Assembly (NCBI RefSeq): GCF_049800835.1
Contig: NZ_JBNAFU010000001.1
Location: 868,001 to 932,000, forward strand
Length of the DNA: 64,000 nt
Direction of reading: 5' to 3'
From: Dinoroseobacter sp049800835
GTDB taxonomy: Bacteria > Pseudomonadota > Alphaproteobacteria > Rhodobacterales > Rhodobacteraceae
Shown here in pieces: positions 37,372 to 46,489 of this stretch (position 1 is the stretch's first letter; every line of letters begins with the position of its first letter). The position numbers and the translations under genes were made by a program. The notes under the pieces are model-generated. The model had not been told where the DNA came from. It saw nothing but the letters and a program-made list of their open reading frames with translations, and did not search any database.

Positions 37372-37680
37372 TCAGGAACCGGCAAGGAAGGCCGCGATAT
37401 TCGCGATGTCATCATCACTGAGGTCGGCGGCCATCGGGATCATCAGGGCGGAGTTCGGCCCGACTTTTTCTCCCGCGCGGTAGGTCTCCAGTCGATTGAT
37501 GAGATAGCCTTGTTCCTTTCCAGCGAGGCCCGGATAGCTTGCCATGCCCTTTGCCGTGGGACCGTGGCAGTTGGCGCAGGTATCGCCGTACAGCTCCTGT
37601 CCAACGGTCACGTCCCCAGCCTGTGCCGCGCTGATAGCTGCCGCAAACGTGGCGCAGATCGCGAAATTCAAACGTGTCAT
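37372..37680 (-). CDS. small periplasmic c-type cytochrome
   Basis: About 102 aa with a signal peptide ending near AAQA. One heme site (CANCH) is followed by GPTAKG and PGLAGK, and the sixth ligand is probably the Met in ALMIPMAADLSDDD. This is a class I cytochrome of the c4/c553 type. It sits 149 bases upstream of the PQQ-type dehydrogenase and is a likely electron acceptor for it. GGGAGGA supports ATG 37680. Confidence 0.93.
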   Translation of the reverse strand: MTRLNFAICATFAAAISAAQAGDVTVGQELYGDTCANCHGPTAKGMASYPGLAGKEQGYLINRLETYRAGEKVGPNSALMIPMAADLSDDDIANIAAFLAGS

Positions 37681-37832
37681 CCTGTATCCTCCCGACGTCA
37701 AGCTAGCCCCGGCAGAAGCCTTGGCCAGAGATGACGCCCGTGCGGGATGACTTCCCCTAAAGCGAGAGCTAGGTTATCGCTTCAACCAGAGCAGCCCCCC
37801 GCTGACACGCCGCGCCAGAGGAGCGAACCACA

Positions 37833-39221
37833 ATGCTGCGTTTGACCCGCCGCCATTTCGCCCAAACCTTGCTGGGCACCGCCGCCACGCTGTCTTGTCC
37901 GCATGGCACGCTTGCAAACACGGCACCTCTGCTCGTGGCGCGCCCGGGAACCGCACGCCTTGCACCCGAGGCTTATCCGGAAACCGAGATATGGGGGTAT
38001 GGCGGAACATTGCCGGGGCCGCTCTTGCGCGTTAACCAGGGCGCTCGCGTAACCCAGCGGTTCGTCAACGAATTGCCTCAGGCCTCCAGCGTACATTGGC
38101 ATGGCATCCGGATCGACAATGCCATGGACGGCGTGCCCGGCATGACACAGGAGGCCGTGTTGCCCGGGCAGGACTTTCTGTATGATTTCGAGGTGCCGGA
38201 CGCGGGCACCTACTGGTACCATCCGCACAACCGCACCTACGAGCAGATGGCCCGGGGGATGTATGGCGCCCTGATCGTCGAAGAACGCGACGGCGGTCCG
38301 GAGGTCACCGATGACGAGGTGCTGCTGCTTGATGACTGGCGGCTGACGCCTGAGGCGCAGATCGCCGACGGGTTCGGCAACATGCATGACCGTGCCCATG
38401 CCGGAAGGATTGGCAACTGGATCACCATCAATGGCCGGGGTGACTGGACGCGTCCGGTGGCGCGCCATGCGCGTTTGCGTCTGCGGCTGGTCAACACGGC
38501 CAACGCCCGCGTCTTTGTGCTGGAGGCGCGCGGGTTCAATGGGTGGGTCGTCGCGCTGGATGGTATGCCGCTGGAGACGCCCCAGCCCCTGAGCCGCCTG
38601 ACGCTGGCTCCGGCGCAGCGCGTGGACCTGCTGGTTGATGTCACCGCAGAGACGGGCGAAGAGGCAATGCTGGTAAGTTTCGAGCGCGACGGAGGTTATG
38701 CGATCGCGAGCTTCCCCGTGCGCGGGCGTGACGGGACAACCACGCGCCCGGCCCCGGCCGCCCTGCCAAGCAACCCGGTTCCCGCGCTCGGAGATCTGGC
38801 GCAAGCACGACGGATCGACCTCGTGATGGAGGGCGGCGCAATGGGCGGGTTGAACGGCGCCATGATGAACGGTCAGATGACTGGCATCAGGGATATGGCC
38901 GCAGCTGGGAATGCCTGGGCTTTCAATGGCATGACCGGAATGGGAGACGCGCCGTTGATCGAGGCTGGCCGTGGCGAGACGATCCGCATCCGGATGGTCA
39001 ACGAGACCGCCTGGGGCCATGGCATGCACCTGCACGGGCATCATTTTCGGCAGGTCTTCGAGGACGGCACCACTGGGCCCTTGCGCGACACGTTGCTGGT
39101 CAACCGATCCGAAACGGCCGAGATCGCATTTGTCGCTGACAATCCCGGCGATTGGCTCTTGCACTGCCATATGCTGGAACACGCGGCCGCCGGCATGATG
39201 ACCTGGCTGCGTGTGACCTAG
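37833..39221 (+). CDS. Tat-exported multicopper oxidase
   Basis: A 462-aa protein with a Tat signal (TRRHFAQTLLG). It has three cupredoxin domains. The copper ligand motifs are HWHG, YWYHPHN, HGMHLHGHHF and HCHMLEH, which is complete for type 1, 2 and 3 sites. A Met-rich stretch near residues 332-362 resembles the Cu-binding insert of CueO/CopA-type cuprous oxidases. It probably oxidises Cu(I) or phenols in the periplasm. It is divergent from the cytochrome c gene. Confidence 0.92.
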   Translation: MLRLTRRHFAQTLLGTAATLSCPHGTLANTAPLLVARPGTARLAPEAYPETEIWGYGGTLPGPLLRVNQGARVTQRFVNELPQASSVHWHGIRIDNAMDGVPGMTQEAVLPGQDFLYDFEVPDAGTYWYHPHNRTYEQMARGMYGALIVEERDGGPEVTDDEVLLLDDWRLTPEAQIADGFGNMHDRAHAGRIGNWITINGRGDWTRPVARHARLRLRLVNTANARVFVLEARGFNGWVVALDGMPLETPQPLSRLTLAPAQRVDLLVDVTAETGEEAMLVSFERDGGYAIASFPVRGRDGTTTRPAPAALPSNPVPALGDLAQARRIDLVMEGGAMGGLNGAMMNGQMTGIRDMAAAGNAWAFNGMTGMGDAPLIEAGRGETIRIRMVNETAWGHGMHLHGHHFRQVFEDGTTGPLRDTLLVNRSETAEIAFVADNPGDWLLHCHMLEHAAAGMMTWLRVT

Positions 39222-39245
39222 CCAGAGGGCTGTTGGCCCAAGGCT
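39220..39245. terminator. bulged hairpin between convergent multicopper oxidase and VWA genes
   Basis: Nested arms AGCC/GGCT and GGGC/GCCC around a TGTTG loop, overlapping the oxidase stop. There is no strong T run, so this is a weak candidate terminator. Confidence 0.35.
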
Positions 39246-39267
39246 GGCGCGGGTTCTGGAACGCCGG

Positions 39268-40455
39268 TCATCGTCCGAGGACGCGCATGCCGCGATCGAT
39301 CCCTTCGAGCGTCATGGGCACCATGCGATCCGCACCGAACACCTCCTGAATCATCCCGATGGATTGAGTGTATTGCCAATGCTTTTCGGGCACCGGATTG
39401 AGCCACATGTGCTGTGGCCATTGATCGCGGGCGCGTGACAGCCAGACATGTCCGGCTTCGGCGTTCCAATGCTCGTTCGCGCCACCGGGATAGGCGATCT
39501 CGTACGGCGACATCGAGGCATCCCCGACGAAGATGCATTTGTAATCCGAGCCGTAGGTGTGCAGCACTTCCCAAGTCGGGATCTGCTCGGACCAGCGGCG
39601 GCGATTGTCGCGCCAGACGCCTTCGTAAAGACAGTTGTGGAAATAGTAGTATTCGAGGTGTTTGAACTCCGCACGCGCAGCGGAAAACAACTCTTCGACC
39701 ATCTGGATGTGATCATCCATCGACCCGCCAACATCCAGGAGCAGCAGGACCTTGACCGCGTTGTGCCGTTCGGGTCGGGTTTTGACGTCCAGGTACCCCT
39801 GCTCGGCAGTGGAGCGGATGGTGTTGTCCAGATCCAGTTCCTCACGCGCGCCGGTGCGCGCCCATTGGCGCAGGCGCTTGAGCGCAACCTTGATGTTCCG
39901 TGTGCCCAGTTCGACGCTGTCGTCCAGGTTGCGAAACGCCCGCTTGTCCCAGACCTTTACGGCGCGGCGGTGACGGCTTTCGTCCTGTCCGATCCGCACG
40001 CCTTCGGGATTGTAGCCATAGGCGCCGAAGGGCGACGTTCCGGCTGTGCCGATCCACTTGTTGCCGCCCTGATGGCGCCCCTGCTGTTCCTTGAGCCGCT
40101 CCTTGAGAGTCTCCATCAGCTTGTCGAACCCCCCGAGCGCTTCGATTTCCGCACGCTCTTCGGGTGTCAGGTGCTTTTCGGCAAGCTTCTCCAGCCAGTC
40201 CCCCGGCAGATCAACCGCCTCCAGAACCTGTTCGACCCCGATGGCTTCGAGCCCTTGAAAGGCCGTGGAGAAAGCCCGGTCAAACCGGTCGAGATGCCGC
40301 TCATCCTTCACCAGGGCCGCGCGCGCAAGGTAGTAGAATGTGTCGACATCGTAGGTGGCAATCCCTTGTGCCACCCCGTCCAGAAACGTCAGGTGCTCGC
40401 GCAGGGTTACCGGGACACCGGCCTTTCGAAGCTCCGCAAAGAAAGGCAGGAACAT
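39268..40455 (-). CDS. VWA-domain protein, CoxE-like
   Basis: A 395-aa protein. The N-terminal half is helical (FFAELRKAGVPVTLREHLTFL, a typical CoxE start). The C-terminal VWA domain holds the metal site LLLLDVGGSMDDH. CoxE-like VWA proteins act with MoxR AAA ATPases to mature or activate metalloenzymes. The target here is unknown. The moxR gene is four genes upstream in the same run. Confidence 0.88.
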   Translation of the reverse strand: MFLPFFAELRKAGVPVTLREHLTFLDGVAQGIATYDVDTFYYLARAALVKDERHLDRFDRAFSTAFQGLEAIGVEQVLEAVDLPGDWLEKLAEKHLTPEERAEIEALGGFDKLMETLKERLKEQQGRHQGGNKWIGTAGTSPFGAYGYNPEGVRIGQDESRHRRAVKVWDKRAFRNLDDSVELGTRNIKVALKRLRQWARTGAREELDLDNTIRSTAEQGYLDVKTRPERHNAVKVLLLLDVGGSMDDHIQMVEELFSAARAEFKHLEYYYFHNCLYEGVWRDNRRRWSEQIPTWEVLHTYGSDYKCIFVGDASMSPYEIAYPGGANEHWNAEAGHVWLSRARDQWPQHMWLNPVPEKHWQYTQSIGMIQEVFGADRMVPMTLEGIDRGMRVLGR

Positions 40456-40459
40456 GCGC

Positions 40460-40633
40460 TCAGCCCCCGGCGGCCATACGCTCGATCACAATGGTCGCGA
40501 TCAGGCCCAGCACCGACCACAGGATTGCGAACGCCGCCGCATACTGGGCGATGTCCTTCTTCAGACCACCACGTTTTCTGGCCAGCCAGGCGCCCCACGC
40601 GCCGCCACCAACTGCCCCTGCTATAACCAGCAT
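40460..40633 (-). CDS. tiny membrane protein, 57 aa
   Basis: It starts MLVIAGAVGGGAWGAWLARKR, a Gly-rich hydrophobic span. A short charged loop and a second span (AAAFAILWSVLGLIATIVI) follow. GGGGAG precedes ATG 40633, which overlaps the upstream lipoprotein stop (TGATG). The VWA gene starts four bases after its end. The spacing strongly suggests a real operon member. The function is unknown. Confidence 0.75.
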   Translation of the reverse strand: MLVIAGAVGGGAWGAWLARKRGGLKKDIAQYAAAFAILWSVLGLIATIVIERMAAGG

Positions 40634-42009
40634 CAGCTCCCCTGCCCTTTGTTTTGCAGGCCCGGTGGCGGTAGCGAGGCGATCTCGGCCAGCCGCGCGC
40701 GCACCTGCGCGTCGTCGCCGATGCCATAACGTGCCCATCCCAGACTGTCGAGCCGCACCGCGGCCGCCTCATTGCGGCGGCCCATCAGATCGAGCGCTTC
40801 GGCTTTCATCATCAACAGCGTAGACAAAAGCGCCGCGTTTTCCGATTGCTGCACTGCGGGCAAGGCGGAGTTCACAAGCCTCAGGGCGGTCTCGGCCTGC
40901 CCCGTCGTCAACGCAAAAGCTGCAATCTGCATGGTAACGTGGGCTTGCTGAACTTCTGTTCCGGCGGCTTCGGTATAAAGCCCGCCTGCCTGAATGAAGG
41001 ACGCGAACGACAGGTCAGGATCGGTCGACAACGACAACCGACCAAGCGCGAAATATGAAAACGCGAGCCGCCCGTCTGTGAAGCCGGCCTGCTCGGCAAT
41101 CTCCACGGCATCCAACGCGCGACGCGCGCGTTGTCGCGACGGCGTTCCGGGACCAAGGGCGGCTTCGATCGCATTGATCCAGTCCCGCCGCGCATTGGAG
41201 GGCTGGGCCGGTCCGCGCTGCTGGCCGCTCCCGTTGAGGCGCGCCAGGATGCGCGGCAAACGCTCTTCCACCTGCTGTCGCGACATGCCCGAACGGAGTT
41301 CCGGCGCGTAGGTAATGCGCAACATCAGCATATCGAAACTGGTCAGAACCGGGTGGAAATTGTCATCGTTGAAGACGGTGTTCTGCAATCGGTAGAGGTC
41401 ATTCAACGGCCCGAGGGCTTGCGCGACCTCTTCGTGCAGGCAGTCTCGTACCTCTTGCGGGCTCACGTCGTTGGGAATGAAAATCGCCGCCTGCGTCCGG
41501 GTTTCAAGCAATGTCCAATTGACCCGGTCAGACCGACGATAGCGCACGAACTCGCGCCAGCTTCCCACATTCGGCACAACGAAACAGGCCGCCTGCGGAA
41601 CATAGCGTTGTATCTGGCGGCGTGGCATCGTCTCGATCACGATCTGGGGCGTTTCGCCCTGACCGGCGGGGGCGATGTCGATCCGGGCCTCGCGCTGCAA
41701 GCGGTCGATCAGCCGCGCCAGATCGGGGCGCAGTGTGGGTGGCGGCGTGCCGCGCACGGCGACGCGAACAGGCCCCTCGAACCGTGTGAACCGGTCCAGC
41801 TTGCGCCCCGACTCCATCTCGAAACTCAGCTCCAGGAAATCCGCCGCCAATTGGCTGTTGGACCCCAGAACCGGCCCGGGGCGGTAGCGCGAGAAGGTTT
41901 TCATTGGCGGCAGCTCGACCTGCTGCGGGGTGCGGCGGGCCGCGCCATCGGGCGGCGTTGCGCACCCGGCAAGGAGCGCCATCATACCGAGGGCAGCGAT
42001 TACCCTCAT
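40633..42009 (-). CDS. DUF2927 lipoprotein
   Basis: About 458 aa with a lipoprotein signal (MRVIAALGMMALLAGC). The DUF2927 domain (about 50-230) contains FTRFEGPVRVAV, LARLIDRLQREA and CLHEEVAQALGPLNDLYRL with its HEE-type helix, as in other members. The C-terminal part is helical and TPR-like. It is probably anchored in the periplasm. Its function is unknown. Its ATG overlaps the GNAT gene stop by four bases, placing it in the moxR-VWA run. Confidence 0.85.
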   Translation of the reverse strand: MRVIAALGMMALLAGCATPPDGAARRTPQQVELPPMKTFSRYRPGPVLGSNSQLAADFLELSFEMESGRKLDRFTRFEGPVRVAVRGTPPPTLRPDLARLIDRLQREARIDIAPAGQGETPQIVIETMPRRQIQRYVPQAACFVVPNVGSWREFVRYRRSDRVNWTLLETRTQAAIFIPNDVSPQEVRDCLHEEVAQALGPLNDLYRLQNTVFNDDNFHPVLTSFDMLMLRITYAPELRSGMSRQQVEERLPRILARLNGSGQQRGPAQPSNARRDWINAIEAALGPGTPSRQRARRALDAVEIAEQAGFTDGRLAFSYFALGRLSLSTDPDLSFASFIQAGGLYTEAAGTEVQQAHVTMQIAAFALTTGQAETALRLVNSALPAVQQSENAALLSTLLMMKAEALDLMGRRNEAAAVRLDSLGWARYGIGDDAQVRARLAEIASLPPPGLQNKGQGS

Positions 42010-42464
42010 GCTGCGGACCGCACGTATTTGATGAACGGAGTCACGGTCGCCACCTGATCGTAGAGCTGGCGCGCGCGGGTATTGAAATCCTGCGTCAGCC
42101 AGTAAACGGACGCGGCGTTGTCCCTGTCGGCCTGGGCATAAACCTCCGAAATCAGGCCGCGCGCCACACCCTTGCCGCGCGCGCCGGGGACGGTGAACAG
42201 GTCCTGCAGGTAGCACACGGGGTCAACATGCCATCCGTGCCGATGATAGATGAAATGCACCAGCCCAAGGGCAGTGTCGCCCTCCCACGCGATCCGCCCG
42301 TGATAGTCGGTGACGGCGGGATCCGTCAGCCGCGCGAACGAGGTCTCGTAGACCTCTTGCGGCAGCGTGGTCTCATAAAATTCGAGATACGCTGCCCACA
42401 GCGGCCGCCATTGACCAACATCCTGAGCTCGGATCGGGCGAATGGAAAGACTAAGCGGGCTCAT
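42006..42464 (-). CDS. GNAT-family acetyltransferase
   Basis: A 152-aa single-domain GNAT. The acetyl-CoA loop is VPGARGKGVARGLISEVY (R/Q-x-x-G-x-G/A), preceded by the beta-4 strand around YLQDLFTV. The substrate is unknown. It lies 83 bases downstream of moxR and overlaps the DUF2927 gene start. Confidence 0.88.
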   Translation of the reverse strand: MSPLSLSIRPIRAQDVGQWRPLWAAYLEFYETTLPQEVYETSFARLTDPAVTDYHGRIAWEGDTALGLVHFIYHRHGWHVDPVCYLQDLFTVPGARGKGVARGLISEVYAQADRDNAASVYWLTQDFNTRARQLYDQVATVTPFIKYVRSAA

Positions 42465-42547
42465 AGGGTTACCATGGTCTGGACCTGCCGGTCTGGCAAG
42501 CCATCGGCAGCAAACAAACAGGTAAAATGGGCGCGATAATGGCGCGC

Positions 42548-43390
42548 CTAGCGCCGCTGCCCGCGTGCCATGAAGGCCAAACGCTCGAAAAGAGCGACAT
42601 CCTGCTCATTCTTCAGAAGTGCGCCGTGCAGCTTGGGCAATGCATTGGCCCCGTCGCGTTTCAGATCTTCGGGCTTCAAATCCTCCGCCAGGAGCAGCTT
42701 CAGCCAGTCGAGCACTTCGGAGGTGGAGGGTTTCTTCTTGAGTCCCTGGGTCTCGCGGATCTCGTAGAACTGCGTCAGCGCCGTCGACAGAAGCGCGCCC
42801 TTGATGCCGGGATGGTGCACCTCGACGATCTTGCGCAGCGTCGCCTCATCCGGGAACGCGATATAGTGAAAGAAGCAGCGCCGCAGGAAGGCGTCAGGCA
42901 ATTCCTTTTCGTTGTTCGATGTGATGATGACGATCGGGCGGTGTTTGGCGCGGATCGTCTCTCCGGTCTCGTAAACGAAGAATTCCATCTTATCGAGTTC
43001 CTGCAGCAGGTCGTTCGGAAACTCGATATCCGCCTTGTCGATCTCGTCGATCAACAGGACTACCTTGCCGTCGGCCTCGAATGCCTGCCAGAGCTTGCCC
43101 TTCTTGATGTAGTTGGAAATGTCATGGACGCGGTCTTCGCCAAGCTGACTGTCGCGCAGCCGAGAGACGGCATCGTATTCGTACAAACCCTGTTGCGCGC
43201 GTGTGGTGGACTTGACCGCCCATTCCAGCATCGGCAGGCCCAATGCGGCTGAAACCTGTCGCGCCAATTCCGTTTTCCCTGTTCCCGGCTCCCCCTTGAC
43301 CAACAGGGGGCGTTCCAGCATTACAGCGGCATTGACCGCGACCTTCAGGTCATCGGTCGCAACGTAGTCTTTGGTGCCGTCAAAACGCAT
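42548..43390 (-). CDS. MoxR-family AAA+ ATPase
   Basis: A 280-aa protein with Walker A GEPGTGKTELA, Walker B VVLLIDEIDKAD, sensor 1 ITSNNEKELPDAFLRRC including the arginine finger, and a C-terminal lid. It starts MRFDGTKDYVATDDLK. MoxR ATPases act as chaperones with VWA proteins. The CoxE-like VWA gene lies downstream in this run. Confidence 0.93.
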   Translation of the reverse strand: MRFDGTKDYVATDDLKVAVNAAVMLERPLLVKGEPGTGKTELARQVSAALGLPMLEWAVKSTTRAQQGLYEYDAVSRLRDSQLGEDRVHDISNYIKKGKLWQAFEADGKVVLLIDEIDKADIEFPNDLLQELDKMEFFVYETGETIRAKHRPIVIITSNNEKELPDAFLRRCFFHYIAFPDEATLRKIVEVHHPGIKGALLSTALTQFYEIRETQGLKKKPSTSEVLDWLKLLLAEDLKPEDLKRDGANALPKLHGALLKNEQDVALFERLAFMARGQRR

Positions 43391-43569
43391 GAGGCGCGCC
43401 CTTTCACAAGTGTGTCTATGCGACGTTACACCAGCTTAGAAATCTGCCCGCAAGGCCCTATATATCCGTGACAACGTTGGGGAATTTCAGTATGGGAAAC
43501 GACATGGGAGGGAGCCGGATGTCTGCGCTGAGCACGCAAGGCGAAACCGGCCTGCACGAGGGAGCAGAC

Positions 43570-43992
43570 ATGAAAGTCGAGACGTTTCTACCGGATGATT
43601 ATCGCCCCGCCGAGGACGAGCCATTCATGAATGACAAGCAGACCGAGTATTTCCGTCGCAAGCTGCTGGCGTGGAAAACCGATCTGCTCGAAGACAGCCA
43701 GAGCACGATCAGCGAATTGCAAGGCGCGGCGCGGAACATCCCCGACGTTGCGGATCGCGCCAGCGAAGAGACGGACCGCGCGCTGGAATTGCGTACACGG
43801 GACCGTCAGCGCAAGCTGATCTCCAAGATCGACGCGGCGTTGCGCCGGATCGACGAGGGCGAATACGGCTATTGCGAAGCAACCGGCGAGCCGATCTCGC
43901 TCAAGCGTCTCGACGCCCGTCCGATTGCAACCCTGAGCCTCGAAGCGCAGGAACGGCACGAGCGCCGCGAAAAAGTTCATCGCGACGACTGA
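43570..43992 (+). CDS. dksA: DksA/TraR-family RNA polymerase-binding protein
   Basis: About 140 aa. A long helical hairpin contains ADRASEETDRALELRTRDRQ, including the acidic tip that enters the polymerase secondary channel. The C-terminal globular part ends in YGYCEATGEPISLKRLDARP. Only one Cys remains of the usual four zinc ligands, so zinc is probably not bound. It works with ppGpp on rRNA and stress promoters. GGGAG before ATG 43570 decides the start over several upstream ATGs. Confidence 0.9.
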   Translation: MKVETFLPDDYRPAEDEPFMNDKQTEYFRRKLLAWKTDLLEDSQSTISELQGAARNIPDVADRASEETDRALELRTRDRQRKLISKIDAALRRIDEGEYGYCEATGEPISLKRLDARPIATLSLEAQERHERREKVHRDD

Positions 43993-44030
43993 GCCCTCCG
44001 GGCGCGATGCAAAATCGCCACAACCAGTCC

Positions 44031-44058
44031 AACACCGGAGCCTCGCCTCCGGTGTTTT
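44031..44058 (+). terminator. terminator of dksA
   Basis: Ten-bp stem AACACCGGAG/CTCCGGTGTT with a 6-base loop and a TTTT tail. Confidence 0.9.
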
Positions 44059-44104
44059 CGGTTTCTGACTTTGAACCCCGCGATATTGAGGGTACTCCCC
44101 AGAT

Positions 44105-45274
44105 ATGGTGTTGCTCGGGAGAGAGATAACAGTCCTTGGGGCTGGAATTGGGGGGCTGACCGCAGCGCTGTGCTTTGCTGCCCGCGGCGCACAGGTGCGG
44201 GTGCTTGAGCAGTCCGACGCCATCCGCGAGGTCGGTGCCGGCCTACAGATCAGCCCGAATGGCGCGCGTGTGCTGGCCGCGCTGGGGCTGTCGGACGCGC
44301 TGATATCCCGCGCGGTCAGGTCCGAAGCAGTTGTCTTACGGGACTATAGCGACGGCGAAGAAGTTCTGCGCATGCCGCTCGGCGCGGACCCGGGCTTCCA
44401 CCTGATCCACCGCGCCGATCTGATCGACATGCTGGCCGCTGCCGCGCGGACTGCAGGGGTAGCCGTCGAGCTTGGGCGCAAGGTCGATCAGGTCGTTTTC
44501 AGCGACAGCGAGGCCGTGAGCCTGAGATTTGCAGACGGAACATGCGAACCCGTCTCCATGCTGGTTGGGGCGGATGGGCTGCATAGCCCTGTGCGGCGCG
44601 CGCTGGACAAGCCTGCACAGCCGTTTTTCACCGGTCAGGTTGCATGGCGCATGGTTCTGCCGCAAACCCAGTTCCCCGAGCCCTGCGCACAGGTGTTCAT
44701 GGGACCGGGGCGCCACCTGGTCACCTATCCGTTGCGCGGCGGAACAGAGCGCAACATCGTCGCCGTCGAAGAGCGGGACCGCTGGACCGCCGAGGGCTGG
44801 AGCCACCGGGACGACCCGATGCGCGTGGCGCGCGCCTTTGCCGGATTTCCGCCGCGGGTGCGCGGCTGGCTGGAATCGGCCCGCGATGTGCATGTCTGGG
44901 GTCTTTTTCGCCACGAGGTCGCCCCCGTCTGGCACCGGGGCGCATCCGTGATCCTTGGTGATGCTGCCCATCCGACTCTGCCGTTCCTTGCGCAGGGGGC
45001 CAATTTGGCCATCGAAGATGCGTGGGTTCTGGCGTCGTGCATGAGTGACAGCGCCGACGACGCCGAAGCTTTCGCGCGCTATCAGGTGATGCGGCAGGCG
45101 CGCACGGCGCGCGCAGTGGCAGCGGCAAATGCCAACGCCAAAGCCTATCATCTTCCCGAAGGACCGGTTCGCACGATGGCGCATATCGCGCTGCGTATGC
45201 TCAACCGGACCTCGCCCACGATGCCCTTGCGCAAGTTCGACTGGCTCTACAACACCGATGTAACCGCCAGCTGA
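44105..45274 (+). CDS. FAD-dependent aromatic monooxygenase
   Basis: A 389-aa class A flavoprotein hydroxylase. It contains GAGIGGLTAALCFAARG (GxGxxG, FAD binding), the VGADGLHSPVRR DG motif and the GDAAHPTLPFLAQGANLAIEDA GD motif. The overall pattern is like salicylate or 3-hydroxybenzoate hydroxylases. The true substrate cannot be read from sequence, and there are no ring-cleavage genes nearby. The Shine-Dalgarno site is weak. Confidence 0.88.
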   Translation: MVLLGREITVLGAGIGGLTAALCFAARGAQVRVLEQSDAIREVGAGLQISPNGARVLAALGLSDALISRAVRSEAVVLRDYSDGEEVLRMPLGADPGFHLIHRADLIDMLAAAARTAGVAVELGRKVDQVVFSDSEAVSLRFADGTCEPVSMLVGADGLHSPVRRALDKPAQPFFTGQVAWRMVLPQTQFPEPCAQVFMGPGRHLVTYPLRGGTERNIVAVEERDRWTAEGWSHRDDPMRVARAFAGFPPRVRGWLESARDVHVWGLFRHEVAPVWHRGASVILGDAAHPTLPFLAQGANLAIEDAWVLASCMSDSADDAEAFARYQVMRQARTARAVAAANANAKAYHLPEGPVRTMAHIALRMLNRTSPTMPLRKFDWLYNTDVTAS

Positions 45275-45328
45275 CCGAGCATCGCCCGGATCTGTGGTAT
45301 ACTCGCCGCACAAACCGGGGAGAGCGAT

Positions 45329-46489
45329 ATGTCGGCTGGTGCAACAACGGTCTTGCTGGGGACAACGAAGGGCGCCTTCTTTCTGGAACGGGTGCACGCA
45401 GAGGCGACCTGGACAGTCGCTGGTCCGTTCTGCGACGGCTGGACGATCAACCACATGACGAGCGACCCAAAGACAGGGCGCATCTGGGCCGCAGGTGGCG
45501 GCGCGTGGGAGGGGGCGGGTGTCTGGCGCTCGGACGATCACGGGGCCCACTGGCAGGTCGCACGGCTGACCGACGGCCAGCGCGACACCTGGGCCGCAAA
45601 CGACCCCGATTTTGCCGAGATGATCGGTTGGACCGACACCCCCAAGCCATTCGGCAGCGCGTTCGAACAGATATGGAGCTTGCACCATGCGCATGGCGCG
45701 CTTTTCGCGGGCACGAAACCGGCGCGCTTGTTGCGCAGCAAAGACGACGGGCAGACCTGGGCGGAGGTTGAAAGCCTCGCAAATCATCCCTCCGCGGATT
45801 CATGGAATGCCGGCGCTGCGGGCCTGACCTTGCACACGATCGTGACCCATCCCCGGGACCCGGACCGGATGTGGATCGGCATCTCGGCTGCGGGCGTTTT
45901 TGCCACCGAGGACGGTGGGGCCAGCTGGACCCGACGCAACCGGTTGTCCAATGCGACGGCCTGCGCTGGCCAAGATCATCCCGCCGCACCCGCGCATGGA
46001 GAAATCGGGCACTGCGTACACAACATGGTACGCGCGCCCGGGACGGAGGATGTGCTGTACCAGCAGAACCACCATGGCGTATGGCGGTCCGACTCGGGTG
46101 GGCGCAGTTGGGATGACATCACGCTCGGGTTGCCGAGCACCTTCGGGTTTCCGATCCTCGTGCATCCGCAGGACCCAAATTGTATCTGGACCATCCCTCT
46201 GAACGGCGACAGCGCGGGGCGGTACCCGCCAAATGCGGCCGCCGCGGTCTGGCGGTCGATCGACTGCGGCGCAAACTGGGAGGCCTGCCGCAACGGGCTG
46301 CCACAGGAGGCGTGTTTCTTTACCGTGTTGCGCCAGGCCATGGCGCATGATGAAGCTAACCCTCTCGGGATCTATTTCGGCACCAATTCAGGATCCGTGT
46401 TCGCGAGCTTCGATATGGGTTGCACTTGGTCCGAGATCGCCCGTCACCTGCCGACAATCCTGTCGGTGGAAACGCTTTCGCGCGCCTAG
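45329..46489 (+). CDS. BNR-repeat (sialidase-like propeller) protein
   Basis: A 386-aa protein without a signal peptide. It has repeated Asp-box motifs (SxDxGxxW): RSDDHGAHW, RSKDDGQTW, ATEDGGASW, RSDSGGRSW, RSIDCGANW and ASFDMGCTW. It is a beta-propeller like the sialidase/Ycf48/VPS10 folds. Sialidase catalytic residues are not recognised, so a binding or scaffold role is as likely as hydrolysis. GGGGAGAG precedes the ATG. Confidence 0.85.
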   Translation: MSAGATTVLLGTTKGAFFLERVHAEATWTVAGPFCDGWTINHMTSDPKTGRIWAAGGGAWEGAGVWRSDDHGAHWQVARLTDGQRDTWAANDPDFAEMIGWTDTPKPFGSAFEQIWSLHHAHGALFAGTKPARLLRSKDDGQTWAEVESLANHPSADSWNAGAAGLTLHTIVTHPRDPDRMWIGISAAGVFATEDGGASWTRRNRLSNATACAGQDHPAAPAHGEIGHCVHNMVRAPGTEDVLYQQNHHGVWRSDSGGRSWDDITLGLPSTFGFPILVHPQDPNCIWTIPLNGDSAGRYPPNAAAAVWRSIDCGANWEACRNGLPQEACFFTVLRQAMAHDEANPLGIYFGTNSGSVFASFDMGCTWSEIARHLPTILSVETLSRA

